NCBI RefSeq assembly: GCF_001571005.1
Contig: NZ_BCST01000007.1
Location: 62,001 to 126,000, forward strand
Source of the DNA: Herbiconiux solani NBRC 106740
GTDB taxonomy: Bacteria > Actinomycetota > Actinomycetes > Actinomycetales > Microbacteriaceae
Direction: 5' to 3'
Length of the DNA stretch: 64,000 nucleotides
In this document: in pieces, positions 17,956 through 26,370 of the stretch
Position numbering within the stretch: position 1 is the stretch's first letter
Layout of the letters: each line of letters opens with the position of its first letter
Program-made: the position numbers and the translations under genes
The notes under the pieces: model-generated
Told to the model about the DNA's origin: nothing
Seen by the model: the letters and a program-made list of their open reading frames with translations, nothing else
Database searches by the model: none

Positions 17956-18349
17956 ACAGCAGCACGAACTGGATGACGAGGGCCGCGAGCCCCAGCCCCA
18001 GCAGGATCCACCCCGTCGTACGGAGCGCCCGCCCCTCGTGGGCCGGGTCGTCGACGCGACCCACCGAGGGATCGCGCGGGTTCACGTAGACCGTCACGTC
18101 CTCGCCCGGCTCGAGCACCTGCGAGTCGTCGTCGATCGCCGGCGCCTCGTAGAGTGCGCCGTCCTCGCCGAGCCAGCGGTAGGCGAGGTCGCCCTGCTCG
18201 TCGAGCACCACGACCCCGAGAGCTTCCCGCCAGCCGCGGAAGAAAGCGCCCCGCAGATAGCCCGCGATGAGCAGCACGACGCCGAGCCCGAGACCGATCC
18301 AGCTGAACAGCTCGGTGATCAGCGAGGCTGCGGCGGCCGGATCATCCAT
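17948..18349 (-). CDS. Small two-helix membrane protein, DUF3592-like
   Basis: 133 residues: a membrane helix near 15-30 (IGLGLGVVLLIAGYLRG), a soluble beta-rich domain in the middle with the phrase PGEDVTVYVNPRDPSVGRVD, and a second helix at the C-terminus. The arrangement and the VxVNPxxP phrase are as in DUF3592 proteins, function unknown. The ATG follows TACGGT by 6 bases, back to back with the antiporter promoter. Confidence 0.65.
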   Translation of the reverse strand: MDDPAAAASLITELFSWIGLGLGVVLLIAGYLRGAFFRGWREALGVVVLDEQGDLAYRWLGEDGALYEAPAIDDDSQVLEPGEDVTVYVNPRDPSVGRVDDPAHEGRALRTTGWILLGLGLAALVIQFVLLFF

Positions 18350-18355
18350 GCAGCC

Positions 18356-18378
18356 ACCGTATCGCCCCTGGGTAGAGT
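18356..18378. promoter_or_regulatory. Back-to-back leaderless promoters
   Basis: Minus-strand -10 TACGGT (18361-18356) ends 6 bases before the ATG at 18349. Plus-strand -10 TAGAGT (18373-18378) ends 6 bases before the GTG at 18385. The two hexamers are 11 bases apart, so both cannot easily be occupied at once. Confidence 0.55.
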
Positions 18379-18384
18379 GGCACC

Positions 18385-20097
18385 GTGAACGGCGTCCAAC
18401 TGCTCCTGGTCATCGTGGGCGCGATCGCGGTCACGGGGCTCGCGCAGCGCCGCGGCCTCCAGCCCGCGCTCGTGATCACGCTCGTGGGCTTCGCGGCCTC
18501 GTTCATCCCGGGCTTCACCCGGCTGGAGCTCGACACCGACATCGTGCTCGGCATCGTGCTGCCGCCGCTGCTGTACTCGGCGGCGCTCAACTTCTCGTTC
18601 TTCTCGTTCGCGCGCAACTTCCGCCCCATCTTCGGGCTCGGCGTCGGCCTCGTGGTCGTCACGGCCCTCGTCGTCGGCGTGTTCGCGGCCTGGATCGTGC
18701 CCGCGCTCACGATCGGCACCGCCCTCGTGCTCGGGGCGATCGTGGCGCCGCCGGATGCGGTCACTGCGGTCGCGATCGGCCGCAAGCTCGGCCTGCCCAA
18801 ACGTGTGATGTCGATCCTGACCGGCGAGAGCCTGGTCAACGACGCCGCCGCGCTCACGCTCTTCAGCATCACCGTCGCCGCCGTCGCGGGCACCCACACC
18901 CTCTTCCAGAACCCCCTGCTGCTGTTCGCGTACAGCTCGGTGGTGGGCATCCTGGTGGGGGTCGTGCTCGCGGGCGTGGCCACGGTCATCCGCCGCCTGC
19001 TGAAGGACTCGTCGCTCGAGACCGTGCTGGGCCTGATCGTTCCGTTCGCGGCCTACCTGCTGGCCGAGCAGTTCGAGGCCTCGGGCGTGCTCGCGGTGGT
19101 CGCCGCCGGGTTCGCGGTCGGCGGCTCGTCGACGCGAGCAGGCTACGCGACCCGGCTGCAGGAGCGCCAGGTCTGGGCGTCGCTCGATGTGCTGCTGGAA
19201 GCCTTCGTCTTCGCCTACATGGGGCTGCAGCTGCGCTTCGTGATCCAGGACCTCTCGGATGCCGGTCAGTCGGTCTGGGCCGTCTTCGGCGCCGGGGCGC
19301 TGGTGCTGCTGGTGGTGCTGTTCATCCGGCCGGTCTGGGTGTTCCTGTCGTTCGGGCGCAACTGGCTGAGCGACCGGGTGATGCGGAGGAAGATCGCGAC
19401 CGACGTGCGGATGCGCGAACGGATCGAGCGCGAGAACGCCGTCCGCGTCGCGCGCGGCCGGAAACCGCGGCAGCTCCCCGTCTTCCTGAACTGGAAGGAG
19501 AGCCTCGTCGTCTCCTGGACCGGGATGCGCGGCGTCGTCACGCTCGCCGCCGCGGCCGGTGTGCCGCTCGTGCTGGCGTCCGGCGAGCCGTTCCCGGGGC
19601 GGCCGGAGATCCAGGCGATCGCGTTCATCGTGGCGGTCGGCACGCTGCTCGTGCAGGGCCTCACGCTTCCCCTCCTCATCCGCTCGCTGTCGCTCAGCGA
19701 CCCGAAGCAGGACGAGTACGACAAGGAGCAGACCCGGCTCGCCCACGAGATCGCCGAGAAGGCCTCGACCGGGGTGTTCGAGAAGTTCCTCGCCGCGCCG
19801 CCGAAGGATCTGCCGCCCGAGGTGCTCGAACGCGTGACGGCCGCCGTGAAGCGGCAGGCCGACCAGGCCGCCCGCGAGGCCGAACGGGATGCGGAGCAGC
19901 AGGGGGACTCGGCGGCCACCGGGCGCTGGGGCGGCGCCTTCGGCGAGCTCTACCGCCAGGTCATCCAGGCCCAGCGGCTCGCGGTGGTCGAGGAGCGCGA
20001 CCGCAACCGGCTCGACGACGACGCGGCCCGGGAGTTCCTCGAGCAGCTCGACTACCAGGAGGCCGCGATCGTCTCGCGGCTCGGAAACCGGCTCTGA
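18385..20097 (+). CDS. Na+/H+ antiporter, CPA1 family
   Basis: 570 residues: about twelve membrane helices followed by a 180-residue cytosolic tail. It exchanges Na+ or K+ for protons across the membrane for pH and salt control. Conserved CPA1 sequences are LPPLLYSAALNF, VLGAIVAPPDAVTAVA and the ion-binding TGESLVNDAAALTLF with its ND pair, plus GMRGVVTLAAA later. The tail is charged and helical (EQTRLAHEIAEKAS and following). The GTG start is leaderless (TAGAGT 6 bases upstream). The next gene begins 28 bases after its stop with its own ribosome site, so they may be cotranscribed. Confidence 0.92.
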   Translation: MNGVQLLLVIVGAIAVTGLAQRRGLQPALVITLVGFAASFIPGFTRLELDTDIVLGIVLPPLLYSAALNFSFFSFARNFRPIFGLGVGLVVVTALVVGVFAAWIVPALTIGTALVLGAIVAPPDAVTAVAIGRKLGLPKRVMSILTGESLVNDAAALTLFSITVAAVAGTHTLFQNPLLLFAYSSVVGILVGVVLAGVATVIRRLLKDSSLETVLGLIVPFAAYLLAEQFEASGVLAVVAAGFAVGGSSTRAGYATRLQERQVWASLDVLLEAFVFAYMGLQLRFVIQDLSDAGQSVWAVFGAGALVLLVVLFIRPVWVFLSFGRNWLSDRVMRRKIATDVRMRERIERENAVRVARGRKPRQLPVFLNWKESLVVSWTGMRGVVTLAAAAGVPLVLASGEPFPGRPEIQAIAFIVAVGTLLVQGLTLPLLIRSLSLSDPKQDEYDKEQTRLAHEIAEKASTGVFEKFLAAPPKDLPPEVLERVTAAVKRQADQAAREAERDAEQQGDSAATGRWGGAFGELYRQVIQAQRLAVVEERDRNRLDDDAAREFLEQLDYQEAAIVSRLGNRL

Positions 20098-20125
20098 GCA
20101 CGGCTCGGCGCCACAACGGAGGATC

Positions 20126-20641
20126 ATGATCGTCACCATCGAAGGCCGCACCCCCTCCGTCGAGCCGTCCGCCTGGATCGCCCCGACCGCCGTGCTCGTG
20201 GGCGACGTCACGATCGCCGCGGGAGCCAGCGTGTTCTACGGCGCCGTCGTGCGCGCCGACACCGACACCATCGTCCTGGGGGCGGGGTCGAACCTGCAGG
20301 ACAACGTGGTCGTGCACTGCGACGCCGGCCGGCCCACCACGATCGGATCCGGCGTGAGCGTCGGTCATGGCGCGGTGCTGCACGGCTGCACGATCGAGGA
20401 CGACTGCCTGATCGGGATGAACGCGACCGTGCTGAACGGGGCCGTGATCGGCACCGGGTCGCTGGTCGCGGCCGGCGCGGTGGTGCTCGAGGGCATGATC
20501 GTGCCCCCGGGGTCGTTGGTCGCCGGGGTGCCGGCGAAGGTGCGGCGGGAGCTGGGCGAGGCGGAGGCCGACGGGATCCGGCGGAACGCGCAGACGTACC
20601 TGCGGTTGAACGGGGAGCACCGGGTCGCGACGGTCGACTGA
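20126..20641 (+). CDS. Gamma carbonic anhydrase family protein
   Basis: 171 residues forming a left-handed beta-helix of hexapeptide repeats (VLVGDVTIAAGASVFYGAVVRAD and so on). The three zinc-ligand histidines of gamma carbonic anhydrases are present in VVVHCDAG and VGHGAVLHGC. It may hydrate CO2 or be a YrdA/PaaY-like relative with weak activity. GGAGG lies 5 bases before the ATG at 20126. It follows the antiporter closely, which fits a shared pH or bicarbonate role, but that is inference. Confidence 0.88.
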   Translation: MIVTIEGRTPSVEPSAWIAPTAVLVGDVTIAAGASVFYGAVVRADTDTIVLGAGSNLQDNVVVHCDAGRPTTIGSGVSVGHGAVLHGCTIEDDCLIGMNATVLNGAVIGTGSLVAAGAVVLEGMIVPPGSLVAGVPAKVRRELGEAEADGIRRNAQTYLRLNGEHRVATVD

Positions 20642-20707
20642 GCGGGGCCGGCGCCGGGCCGGCGCCTGGCGGGCGCCGGTGTCGGGTGCGGTGGGTAGGG
20701 TGGCCGC

Positions 20708-21901
20708 ATGGCCGACCAGAACCACGCTGCTGTAGAAACCGTCGAGTCGCTCATCGATGACGAGCTGCTCACGCGCATCCGGTCGCGGGCGGCGACGCAC
20801 GATCGCGAGAACACCTTTCCGGAGGACGACCTGCGCGAGCTCGCCGAGGTGGGCTACCTGCGGATGCTCGTGCCCGTCGAGCACGGCGGCCTCGGCTACG
20901 GGTTCGCCCGGGTCGCGCGCGAGCAGACGCGCCTCGCCACGGCCGCGCCCGCCACGGCGCTGGCGATCAACATGCACCTGGTCTGGACGGGGGTCGCCAC
21001 GCTGCTCGGCAAGCAGGGCGACCACTCGCTCGACTGGCTGCTCGAGGAGGCGGCGGCCGGCGAGGTCTTCGCCTTCGGCAACAGCGAGGCGGGCAACGAC
21101 CTCGTGCTCTTCGGCTCGCGCACCCGGGCGGTTCCGACGGGGGACGGCGGCTACGGCTTCACCGGCCGCAAGATCTTCACCTCGCTCTCTCCGGTCTGGA
21201 CCAGGCTCGGCGTGTTCGGCCTCGACGACAGCGACCCCGAGGCGCCGCTCCTCGTGCACGCCTTCCTCGACCGCGGCCCCGGCGTCGAGACCCTCGACGA
21301 CTGGGACACGGTCGGGATGCGCGCGACCCAGAGCCGCACGACCGTGCTGAGCGAGGCGCGGGCACCCGCATCCCGGGTATTCCGGAAGCTGCCGGCCGGG
21401 CCGAGCGCCGACCCGCTGATCTTCGGGATCTTCGCGGGGTTCGAGATCCTGCTCGCGGCCGTCTACACGGGGATCGGGCAGCGGGCGGTCGAGCTCGCGG
21501 TCGAGGCGGCGCACCGGCGCACCTCGATGAAGAACGGGGGGCGTCCGCTCGCGCACGATCCCGACATCCGCTGGAAGGTGGCCGAGGCCGGCATCCTGCA
21601 GGACGGGATCCCGCCGCAGATCCAGGCGCTCGCCACCGACGTCGACGAGGGGGTGCCGCACGGGGCCGCGTGGTTCCCGAAGCTCGTCGGGCTCAAGGTG
21701 CGGGCGACCGAGAACGCGCGGCTCGTGGTCGATCAGGCGTTGCGCGTCTCGGGCGGTTCGTCGCTGGCGAACTCGAGCGAGCTCGGGCGGCTGTACCGGG
21801 ATGTGGTGGCCGGCATGTTCCATCCCTCCGACGGGGAGTCGGCGCACGCCACCGTCGCCACGTCGCTCCTCGGGCCGGTGCCGGAGCCCGGTTCCGAGTA
21901 G
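20708..21901 (+). CDS. Acyl-CoA dehydrogenase family protein
   Basis: 397 residues with the acyl-CoA dehydrogenase fold: helical N-terminal domain (DDLRELAEVGYLRMLVPVEHGGLG), the beta domain with FGNSEAGNDLVLFG and GYGFTGRKIFTSLSP, and a C-terminal helical FAD domain ending LRVSGGSSLANSSELGRLYRD. It would oxidise an acyl-CoA, or act as a related flavin enzyme; the catalytic base cannot be placed with confidence, so a non-dehydrogenating member is possible. The ATG follows TAGGGT by 6 bases. Its stop lies 3 bases from the stop of the convergent DUF4349 gene. Confidence 0.85.
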   Translation: MADQNHAAVETVESLIDDELLTRIRSRAATHDRENTFPEDDLRELAEVGYLRMLVPVEHGGLGYGFARVAREQTRLATAAPATALAINMHLVWTGVATLLGKQGDHSLDWLLEEAAAGEVFAFGNSEAGNDLVLFGSRTRAVPTGDGGYGFTGRKIFTSLSPVWTRLGVFGLDDSDPEAPLLVHAFLDRGPGVETLDDWDTVGMRATQSRTTVLSEARAPASRVFRKLPAGPSADPLIFGIFAGFEILLAAVYTGIGQRAVELAVEAAHRRTSMKNGGRPLAHDPDIRWKVAEAGILQDGIPPQIQALATDVDEGVPHGAAWFPKLVGLKVRATENARLVVDQALRVSGGSSLANSSELGRLYRDVVAGMFHPSDGESAHATVATSLLGPVPEPGSE

Positions 21902-21904
21902 TGC

Positions 21905-22885
21905 CTAGTGCTCGGCGGGCTGCTGGGGCTGCTGCGGCTGCGGCTGTGTGGGCTGCGGTGGCTGCTGGGGCCGGTGCGGGGCGGGCGCGGTCGACGCGCG
22001 GCGTGCATCCCGACGCCTGGTCAGAACGACGATCGCGATGACGACGGCCGCGATCGCCGCGAGCGGCAGCAGCCACGGGATCAGCACACCGATGACCACC
22101 ACGAACCCGGTCAGGGCCGCCGTGAGCGAGGCCCACCCGGCGGCGAGGCCGCTCCAGAAGTCGCCGGGCGCATTGCTCGGCAGGGTGCCCTTCTGCACGA
22201 GGTCGAGCGTGATCGTGGAGTAGTCGATCTGGTCGGCGAGGTACTGCTTCTGCGACTTCAGGCTGTCGAGCTGGCCCTGCCTGTCCGAGATCGCGGTCTC
22301 GAGCTCGATCAGGTCGGCCGTGCTGCTCGCCGAGCCGACCAGCTGCAGGAGCCGGTCGACCGAGGCCTGGAGGGCGCCGATCTGCGCATCCAGATCCCGC
22401 ACCTGCAGGGTCACGTCGTTGGAGGAGAGGGAGACGGAGTCGACGCTGCCGAATTCTTTGAGCTTCTCGATCGTGTCGTCGACGGAGTCGGCCGGCACGC
22501 GGATCGTCAGCTGCGAGGTGGACCGCTGGCCGTCCGACCCCGCCTGCTCGGAGCGCGAGTCGATCCGCCCGTCGACCGAGGCGACCAGGGCGACCGCCTG
22601 CTCGGTCGCGGCGATCGGGTCGTCGACGGTCACCGTGATCCAGCCGGTCGTGATGACGCTCTGGCCCGATCGGGTCGAGCCGTCGGCGGCACCGCCCTCG
22701 GCCGTGCCGTTCTGCCCGAGCCCGTCCGGTGCCGCGCCGTCGCCGGGGACGAAGGGTTCCGAGCCGGGCGCGGCGGGCTGCGGGATGCCGCCGCCGGACG
22801 AGCTGCTCGACGACCCCGCGGCGGAGCAGCCGGCGAGCACGAGCACGGCCGCGACGGCGGCGGAAGCGAGGATCATTCGTCTCAT
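21905..22885 (-). CDS. DUF4349 lipoprotein with C-terminal membrane anchor
   Basis: 326 residues. A signal peptide ends in the lipobox LAGCS (Cys about 20), so it should be lipid-anchored outside. After a Ser/Gly/Pro linker comes the DUF4349 domain: TGWITVTVDDPIAATEQAV, then coiled-coil sequence around 170-230 (LQASVDRLLQLVGSA, SLKSQKQYLADQ), a membrane helix near 265-300 and a Pro/Gln tail. Two-ended anchoring is typical of this family, whose function is unknown. The ATG is 7 bases after TAGCCT. Confidence 0.85.
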   Translation of the reverse strand: MRRMILASAAVAAVLVLAGCSAAGSSSSSSGGGIPQPAAPGSEPFVPGDGAAPDGLGQNGTAEGGAADGSTRSGQSVITTGWITVTVDDPIAATEQAVALVASVDGRIDSRSEQAGSDGQRSTSQLTIRVPADSVDDTIEKLKEFGSVDSVSLSSNDVTLQVRDLDAQIGALQASVDRLLQLVGSASSTADLIELETAISDRQGQLDSLKSQKQYLADQIDYSTITLDLVQKGTLPSNAPGDFWSGLAAGWASLTAALTGFVVVIGVLIPWLLPLAAIAAVVIAIVVLTRRRDARRASTAPAPHRPQQPPQPTQPQPQQPQQPAEH

Positions 22886-22930
22886 GAGGCCCAGGCTAGG
22901 GATCGCACGCTGAGTCCGGGCTGGGGAGGG

Positions 22931-22946
22931 CCGGATGGTTATCCGG
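22931..22946. repeat. Perfect 6-bp dyad, candidate operator
   Basis: CCGGAT-GGTT-ATCCGG lies between the divergent DUF4349 and CsbD-like genes. GTTATC recurs 10 bases downstream. A regulator site is possible. Confidence 0.35.
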
Positions 22947-23056
22947 TCGTTATCGCGACGGGCGGCGCGAGCAGTCTGGGAGGCCGCTGAAACCCTTGGC
23001 CGGTGTCGGGAGCTCGTCCTAGGTTGGGAGGACAGACCACGAACGAGGAGGCGCTG

Positions 23057-23272
23057 ATGGGATTCATCGACGACGCGAAGGATGCGGCCGAGGCCACGGG
23101 CAAGAAGATCGGCCGGGCCGTCGACGACACGAAGGAGCGCATCGGCGACCGTGTCGACGAGGCGAAGGCCGACGCCCAGGTCAAGCGTGCCGAGGGCGAC
23201 GTGAAGAAGGCCGAGGCAGAGCGCGACGCCACGAAGGCCAAGAACGACTACAAGGAAGACCTGCGCGACTGA
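23057..23272 (+). CDS. CsbD-like small stress protein
   Basis: 71 residues, very rich in Lys, Asp, Glu and Ala: MGFIDDAKDAAEATGKK and then heptad-like helix to the end. No hydrophobic core is evident. This composition matches CsbD-like or LEA-like hydrophilic proteins that accumulate in general stress. GAGGAGG precedes the ATG. A -10-like TAGGTT lies at about 23021-23026, giving a leader of some 25 bases. Confidence 0.7.
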   Translation: MGFIDDAKDAAEATGKKIGRAVDDTKERIGDRVDEAKADAQVKRAEGDVKKAEAERDATKAKNDYKEDLRD

Positions 23273-23302
23273 CCTCGCTGCAGCATCCGCCCGGCGCCCG
23301 CC

Positions 23303-24133
23303 TCAGTTGCGGTCGTCCGGGTCGACGCCCGTCCGCATCCCGCTCTCGAGCGAGGCGATGACCGCGAGGTCGTCGTCATCCAGCTCGAAATCGAACACCT
23401 CGATGTTCTGGCGGATGCGGGCGGGCGTCACCGATTTCGGGATCACCGCGATGCCGAGCTGGATGTGCCAGCGCAGGATGATCTGGGCCGGCGACTTGCC
23501 GTGCTTCCGGGCGATCGCGGCGATCGGGCCGTCGTCGAGCAGCTGGCCGCGGGCGAGCGGGGACCAGGCCTGCGTCACGATGCCGTGGTCGGCGTCGAAG
23601 GCCCGGAGCTCGCGCTGGGGGAGCCACGGGTGCAGCTCGACCTGGTTGACGGCCGGGGCCTCTCCGGTCTCGTCTATCAGCCGCGAGACGTGGGCGGGGT
23701 GGAAGTTGGCGACCCCGATCGAGCGGGCGCGACCCTCGTCGCGGATCGTGCGGAGGGCCTGCCAGGTCGGCACGTAGAGGTCGTTCTTCGGCGCGGGCCA
23801 GTGGATCAGGTAGAGGTCGACGTAGTCGAGGCCGAGGCGGTCGAGCGACTCGCTGAAGGAGCGCAGGGTCGAGTCGTAGCCGTTGTCGGTGAACCAGACC
23901 TTCGTCGTGACGAAGACCTCCTCGCGGGGGAGGCCGCTGCGGCGGACGCCCTCGCCGACCCCGGCCTCGTTGAGGTACATCGCGGCGGTGTCGACCAGGC
24001 GGTAGCCCTGCCGCAAGGCGGAGTCGACCGCGTCGGCGGCCTCGTCGTCGGTCGTCTTGTAGACCCCGAGGCCGAGTTGCGGCATCCGGTTTCCGTCGTT
24101 CAGCGGGAGGAGGGGCGACAAGGCTTCGACCAT
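23303..24133 (-). CDS. Aldo/keto reductase
   Basis: 276 residues of the AKR superfamily (2,5-diketo-D-gluconate reductase-like), NADPH-dependent reduction of aldehydes or ketones. The catalytic tetrad is visible: Asp in RLVDTAAMY, Tyr in the same motif, Lys in VTTKVWF and His in LIHWPAP. The NADPH-binding IPKSVTPARIRQN segment is near residue 230. The ATG at 24133 was chosen because GATAAT lies 6 bases upstream and homologues start here (MVEALSPLLPLNDG); a longer in-frame start lacks support. Confidence 0.9.
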   Translation of the reverse strand: MVEALSPLLPLNDGNRMPQLGLGVYKTTDDEAADAVDSALRQGYRLVDTAAMYLNEAGVGEGVRRSGLPREEVFVTTKVWFTDNGYDSTLRSFSESLDRLGLDYVDLYLIHWPAPKNDLYVPTWQALRTIRDEGRARSIGVANFHPAHVSRLIDETGEAPAVNQVELHPWLPQRELRAFDADHGIVTQAWSPLARGQLLDDGPIAAIARKHGKSPAQIILRWHIQLGIAVIPKSVTPARIRQNIEVFDFELDDDDLAVIASLESGMRTGVDPDDRN

Positions 24134-24194
24134 GCCTCCATTATCGCGGGAGGCCGGGTGGGGCGGCTGGGCAGGCGGTGGCGAGCTCGGCGGC

Positions 24195-25403
24195 TCAGCT
24201 CGTGATGGCCTGCACCGGCTCGGTGTCCGGCAGCGGGCTCGCATCCTTGCCCCGCAGGTCCGGATGCCAGCGCCGGCCGAGCAGGGGTACGAGGAAGCCG
24301 AGCAGCGCGAGCGCCCCGGCGACGTAGAAGGCGCCGATCGCGCCGATGCCGTCGATCAGGAAGCCGGCGAGGGCCGATCCCACGGCGGCTCCGATCAGCT
24401 GACCGGTGCCGACCCAGCCGTAGGCCTCGGCGGTGTCGCTGAAGCGCACGCTCGTCGAGACGATGGCGAACATCACCGCGAGGGCGGGCGCGATGCCGAC
24501 GCCGGCGATGAAGAGCGTGATCGCGAGCCACCAGACGTTGAGCGAGGCGGCGGCGACGGCGGTGCCGACGAACACGATCGCCATGCGGCGCGCGAGCGAC
24601 CAGGGGCTGATCGGCCGGTGGCCGAACGAGAGCCCGCCGACCAGCGAGCCGACCGCGAAGAGCGCGAGCACGAGACCCGCCTCGGCGCCGCCCTCGCCGA
24701 AGGTCGAGACGACTCCGGCCTCGATCGCGGCACAGGTGGCGACGAGCAGGAAGCCGACGACCGTCGCCAGCAGCACCGGCGGCTTCTTGAGCACCGCGCC
24801 GAGCTTGCGCTTGGAGCGCGGGATGCGCACGCGGCCGAGCTCGGGACTGGTGAGGAACCAGATGCCGCCGCCGACGAGGAACGCGACCGCGAGCAGGATG
24901 CCCCAGACGGTGCCGATCTGGATCGAGACGAAGGTGATGACGACCGGGCCGAGCACCCAGATGATCTCCTGCGCCGAGGCGTCGAGCGAGAACAGCGGGG
25001 TGAGCTGCTTGGAGTTGACCATCTTCGGGTAGATCGTGCGCACGGCGGGCTGGATCGGCGGCGTGCTGAGGCCGGCGATCAGCGCGATGCCCATGTCGGC
25101 CGCGATCCCGAGCGGGAAGAGGGCGATGCTGGTGATCGAGAGGGCGCAGACGATCATCGCGAGCAGGATGACCGGGCGCATCCCCCACACGCCCATCAGG
25201 CGGCTGGTGAGGGGGCCGGCGATCGCCTGGCCGATACTCAGGGCGGCGAGCACGAGTCCGGCGACGCCGTAGGAGTCGTAGGTGTGCTCGATGTGCAGCA
25301 GGAAGGCCAGCGACAGCATTCCGTTGGGGAAGCGGGCCGTGAGCTGGGCGGCGATGATGCGCGCGACGCCTCGCGTCTTCAGGAGTTCGGTGTAGCTGCT
25401 CAC
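24195..25403 (-). CDS. Major facilitator superfamily transporter
   Basis: 402 residues with about twelve membrane helices in two halves split by a cytosolic loop (RIPRSKRKLGAVLKK near 195). Motif A-like sequence follows helix 2 (AGPLTSRLMGVWGMRPVILL). Similar to YbfB/SetA-type drug or sugar exporters; the substrate is unknown. The GTG start is placed 6 bases after TAAACT, and this hexamer overlaps the divergent promoter of the next gene. Confidence 0.85.
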   Translation of the reverse strand: MSSYTELLKTRGVARIIAAQLTARFPNGMLSLAFLLHIEHTYDSYGVAGLVLAALSIGQAIAGPLTSRLMGVWGMRPVILLAMIVCALSITSIALFPLGIAADMGIALIAGLSTPPIQPAVRTIYPKMVNSKQLTPLFSLDASAQEIIWVLGPVVITFVSIQIGTVWGILLAVAFLVGGGIWFLTSPELGRVRIPRSKRKLGAVLKKPPVLLATVVGFLLVATCAAIEAGVVSTFGEGGAEAGLVLALFAVGSLVGGLSFGHRPISPWSLARRMAIVFVGTAVAAASLNVWWLAITLFIAGVGIAPALAVMFAIVSTSVRFSDTAEAYGWVGTGQLIGAAVGSALAGFLIDGIGAIGAFYVAGALALLGFLVPLLGRRWHPDLRGKDASPLPDTEPVQAITS

Positions 25404-25409
25404 CGAACG

Positions 25410-25419
25410 AGTTTAGTGT
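25410..25419. promoter_or_regulatory. Overlapping divergent -10 elements
   Basis: Minus-strand TAAACT occupies 25415-25410 and plus-strand TAGTGT occupies 25414-25419, sharing the TA step at 25414-25415. Each ends 6 or 7 bases before a GTG start. Only one polymerase can bind at a time. Confidence 0.55.
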
Positions 25420-25426
25420 TGATGTG

Positions 25427-26269
25427 GTGGCCAGTGCGCAGATGACCCAGATCGAACCAGGCCCCGGACCGACCACCGGGGCGGCTGGGACGACCGCGGC
25501 TGCGACAGCGGCGGCGACATCTGGGGCGGCGACATCGGCAGCGGGCCCGGGCGCGGGCGCGTCGGTCGCCCGCGCGGTCGGAGCCGCTGCGCTGATGTTC
25601 GTACGCTTCGCGGCGATCGGCACGGCGGTGGGGGCGCTGGTCTCCCGCGCCGACTGCGCGTTCGTGTTCGGCACCTGCTCGCTGCGCAACCTGCTGGGCT
25701 ACTTCACGATCGAGAGCGCGATCCTGTTCGCGGTGACCATGGCGGTGGCGGTCGTGCTCGCGGGCAGTGGGTTCCGGATGCCGCGCTGGTTCGGCTTCGT
25801 CAGGCTGACCGTGGCGACCTACGTGATCGTGTCTGGCCTGGTCTTCGCGGTGCTGATGAGCACGGCGGGGTACACGGGGGCCGAGTTCCTCGTGCCGCTG
25901 TCCTCGCGCATCCTGCACTTCGTGCTGCCGGCGTTCGCGATCCTCGATCTCATGCTCGATCCGCCGCGCGGCCGCCCGTACCGCCTCTGGCCGGTGCTCG
26001 TCTTCCCGGCCGGCTGGTTCGTGGTCACCCTCTTCCGCGGTGCCTCGACCCAGTGGTACCCCTACTTCTTCGTCAGCCCCGAGGCCGTGGGCGGCTACCC
26101 CCAACTGACCCTCTACGCCCTAGCCCTCGCCCTGATCCTCCTAGCCGCCTTCTGGCTAGTCAGATCCCTCGCCCGAGCCGCAGCCGGCGACCCCACGAGC
26201 AAACCGACCCATCGCACTGGTCCCGCCAGTAATGCGAAGCCGCGGGCCGCGCTCAATGACCCAGCGTGA
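25427..26269 (+). CDS. Pr6Pr family integral membrane protein (paralogue 1)
   Basis: 280 residues: a 40-residue Ala/Thr/Gly-rich head, six predicted membrane helices, and a polar tail. The second half contains FRGASTQWYPYFFVSPEAVGGYP, which matches the corresponding segment of the second copy at 55553 (MIRGAITGWYPYPFLDPAQPGGY). The family function is unknown. GTG at 25427 is 7 bases after TAGTGT; a GTG one codon earlier is possible. The last 60 codons use many codons rare here (CTA, AGA, CGA, AAA, AAT), unlike the rest. Confidence 0.75.
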   Translation: MASAQMTQIEPGPGPTTGAAGTTAAATAAATSGAATSAAGPGAGASVARAVGAAALMFVRFAAIGTAVGALVSRADCAFVFGTCSLRNLLGYFTIESAILFAVTMAVAVVLAGSGFRMPRWFGFVRLTVATYVIVSGLVFAVLMSTAGYTGAEFLVPLSSRILHFVLPAFAILDLMLDPPRGRPYRLWPVLVFPAGWFVVTLFRGASTQWYPYFFVSPEAVGGYPQLTLYALALALILLAAFWLVRSLARAAAGDPTSKPTHRTGPASNAKPRAALNDPA

Positions 26270-26278
26270 GCGCGTCGC

Positions 26279-26354
26279 CGCGAGGCCCGACCGCAGGCCG
26301 GGCCTCGCGACGGCACGCGAACATGTCGCCCGCGCCGGGCAGGGACCGGCGCGG
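26279..26354. terminator. Two successive GC hairpins between convergent genes
   Basis: CGCGAGGCCCG at 26279-26289 pairs perfectly with 26299-26309 (9-base loop). CCGCGCCGG at 26330-26338 pairs perfectly with 26346-26354 (7-base loop). Neither has a U-tract. Likely a bidirectional stop between the Pr6Pr gene and hrpA. Confidence 0.5.
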
Positions 26355-26370
26355 CACTAATACAGAGCGC

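Noticed and set aside
24100-25689. 529-codon Arg/His-rich frame across the MFS gene
   Set aside because: Out-of-frame reading of the transporter; no membrane helices or domains.
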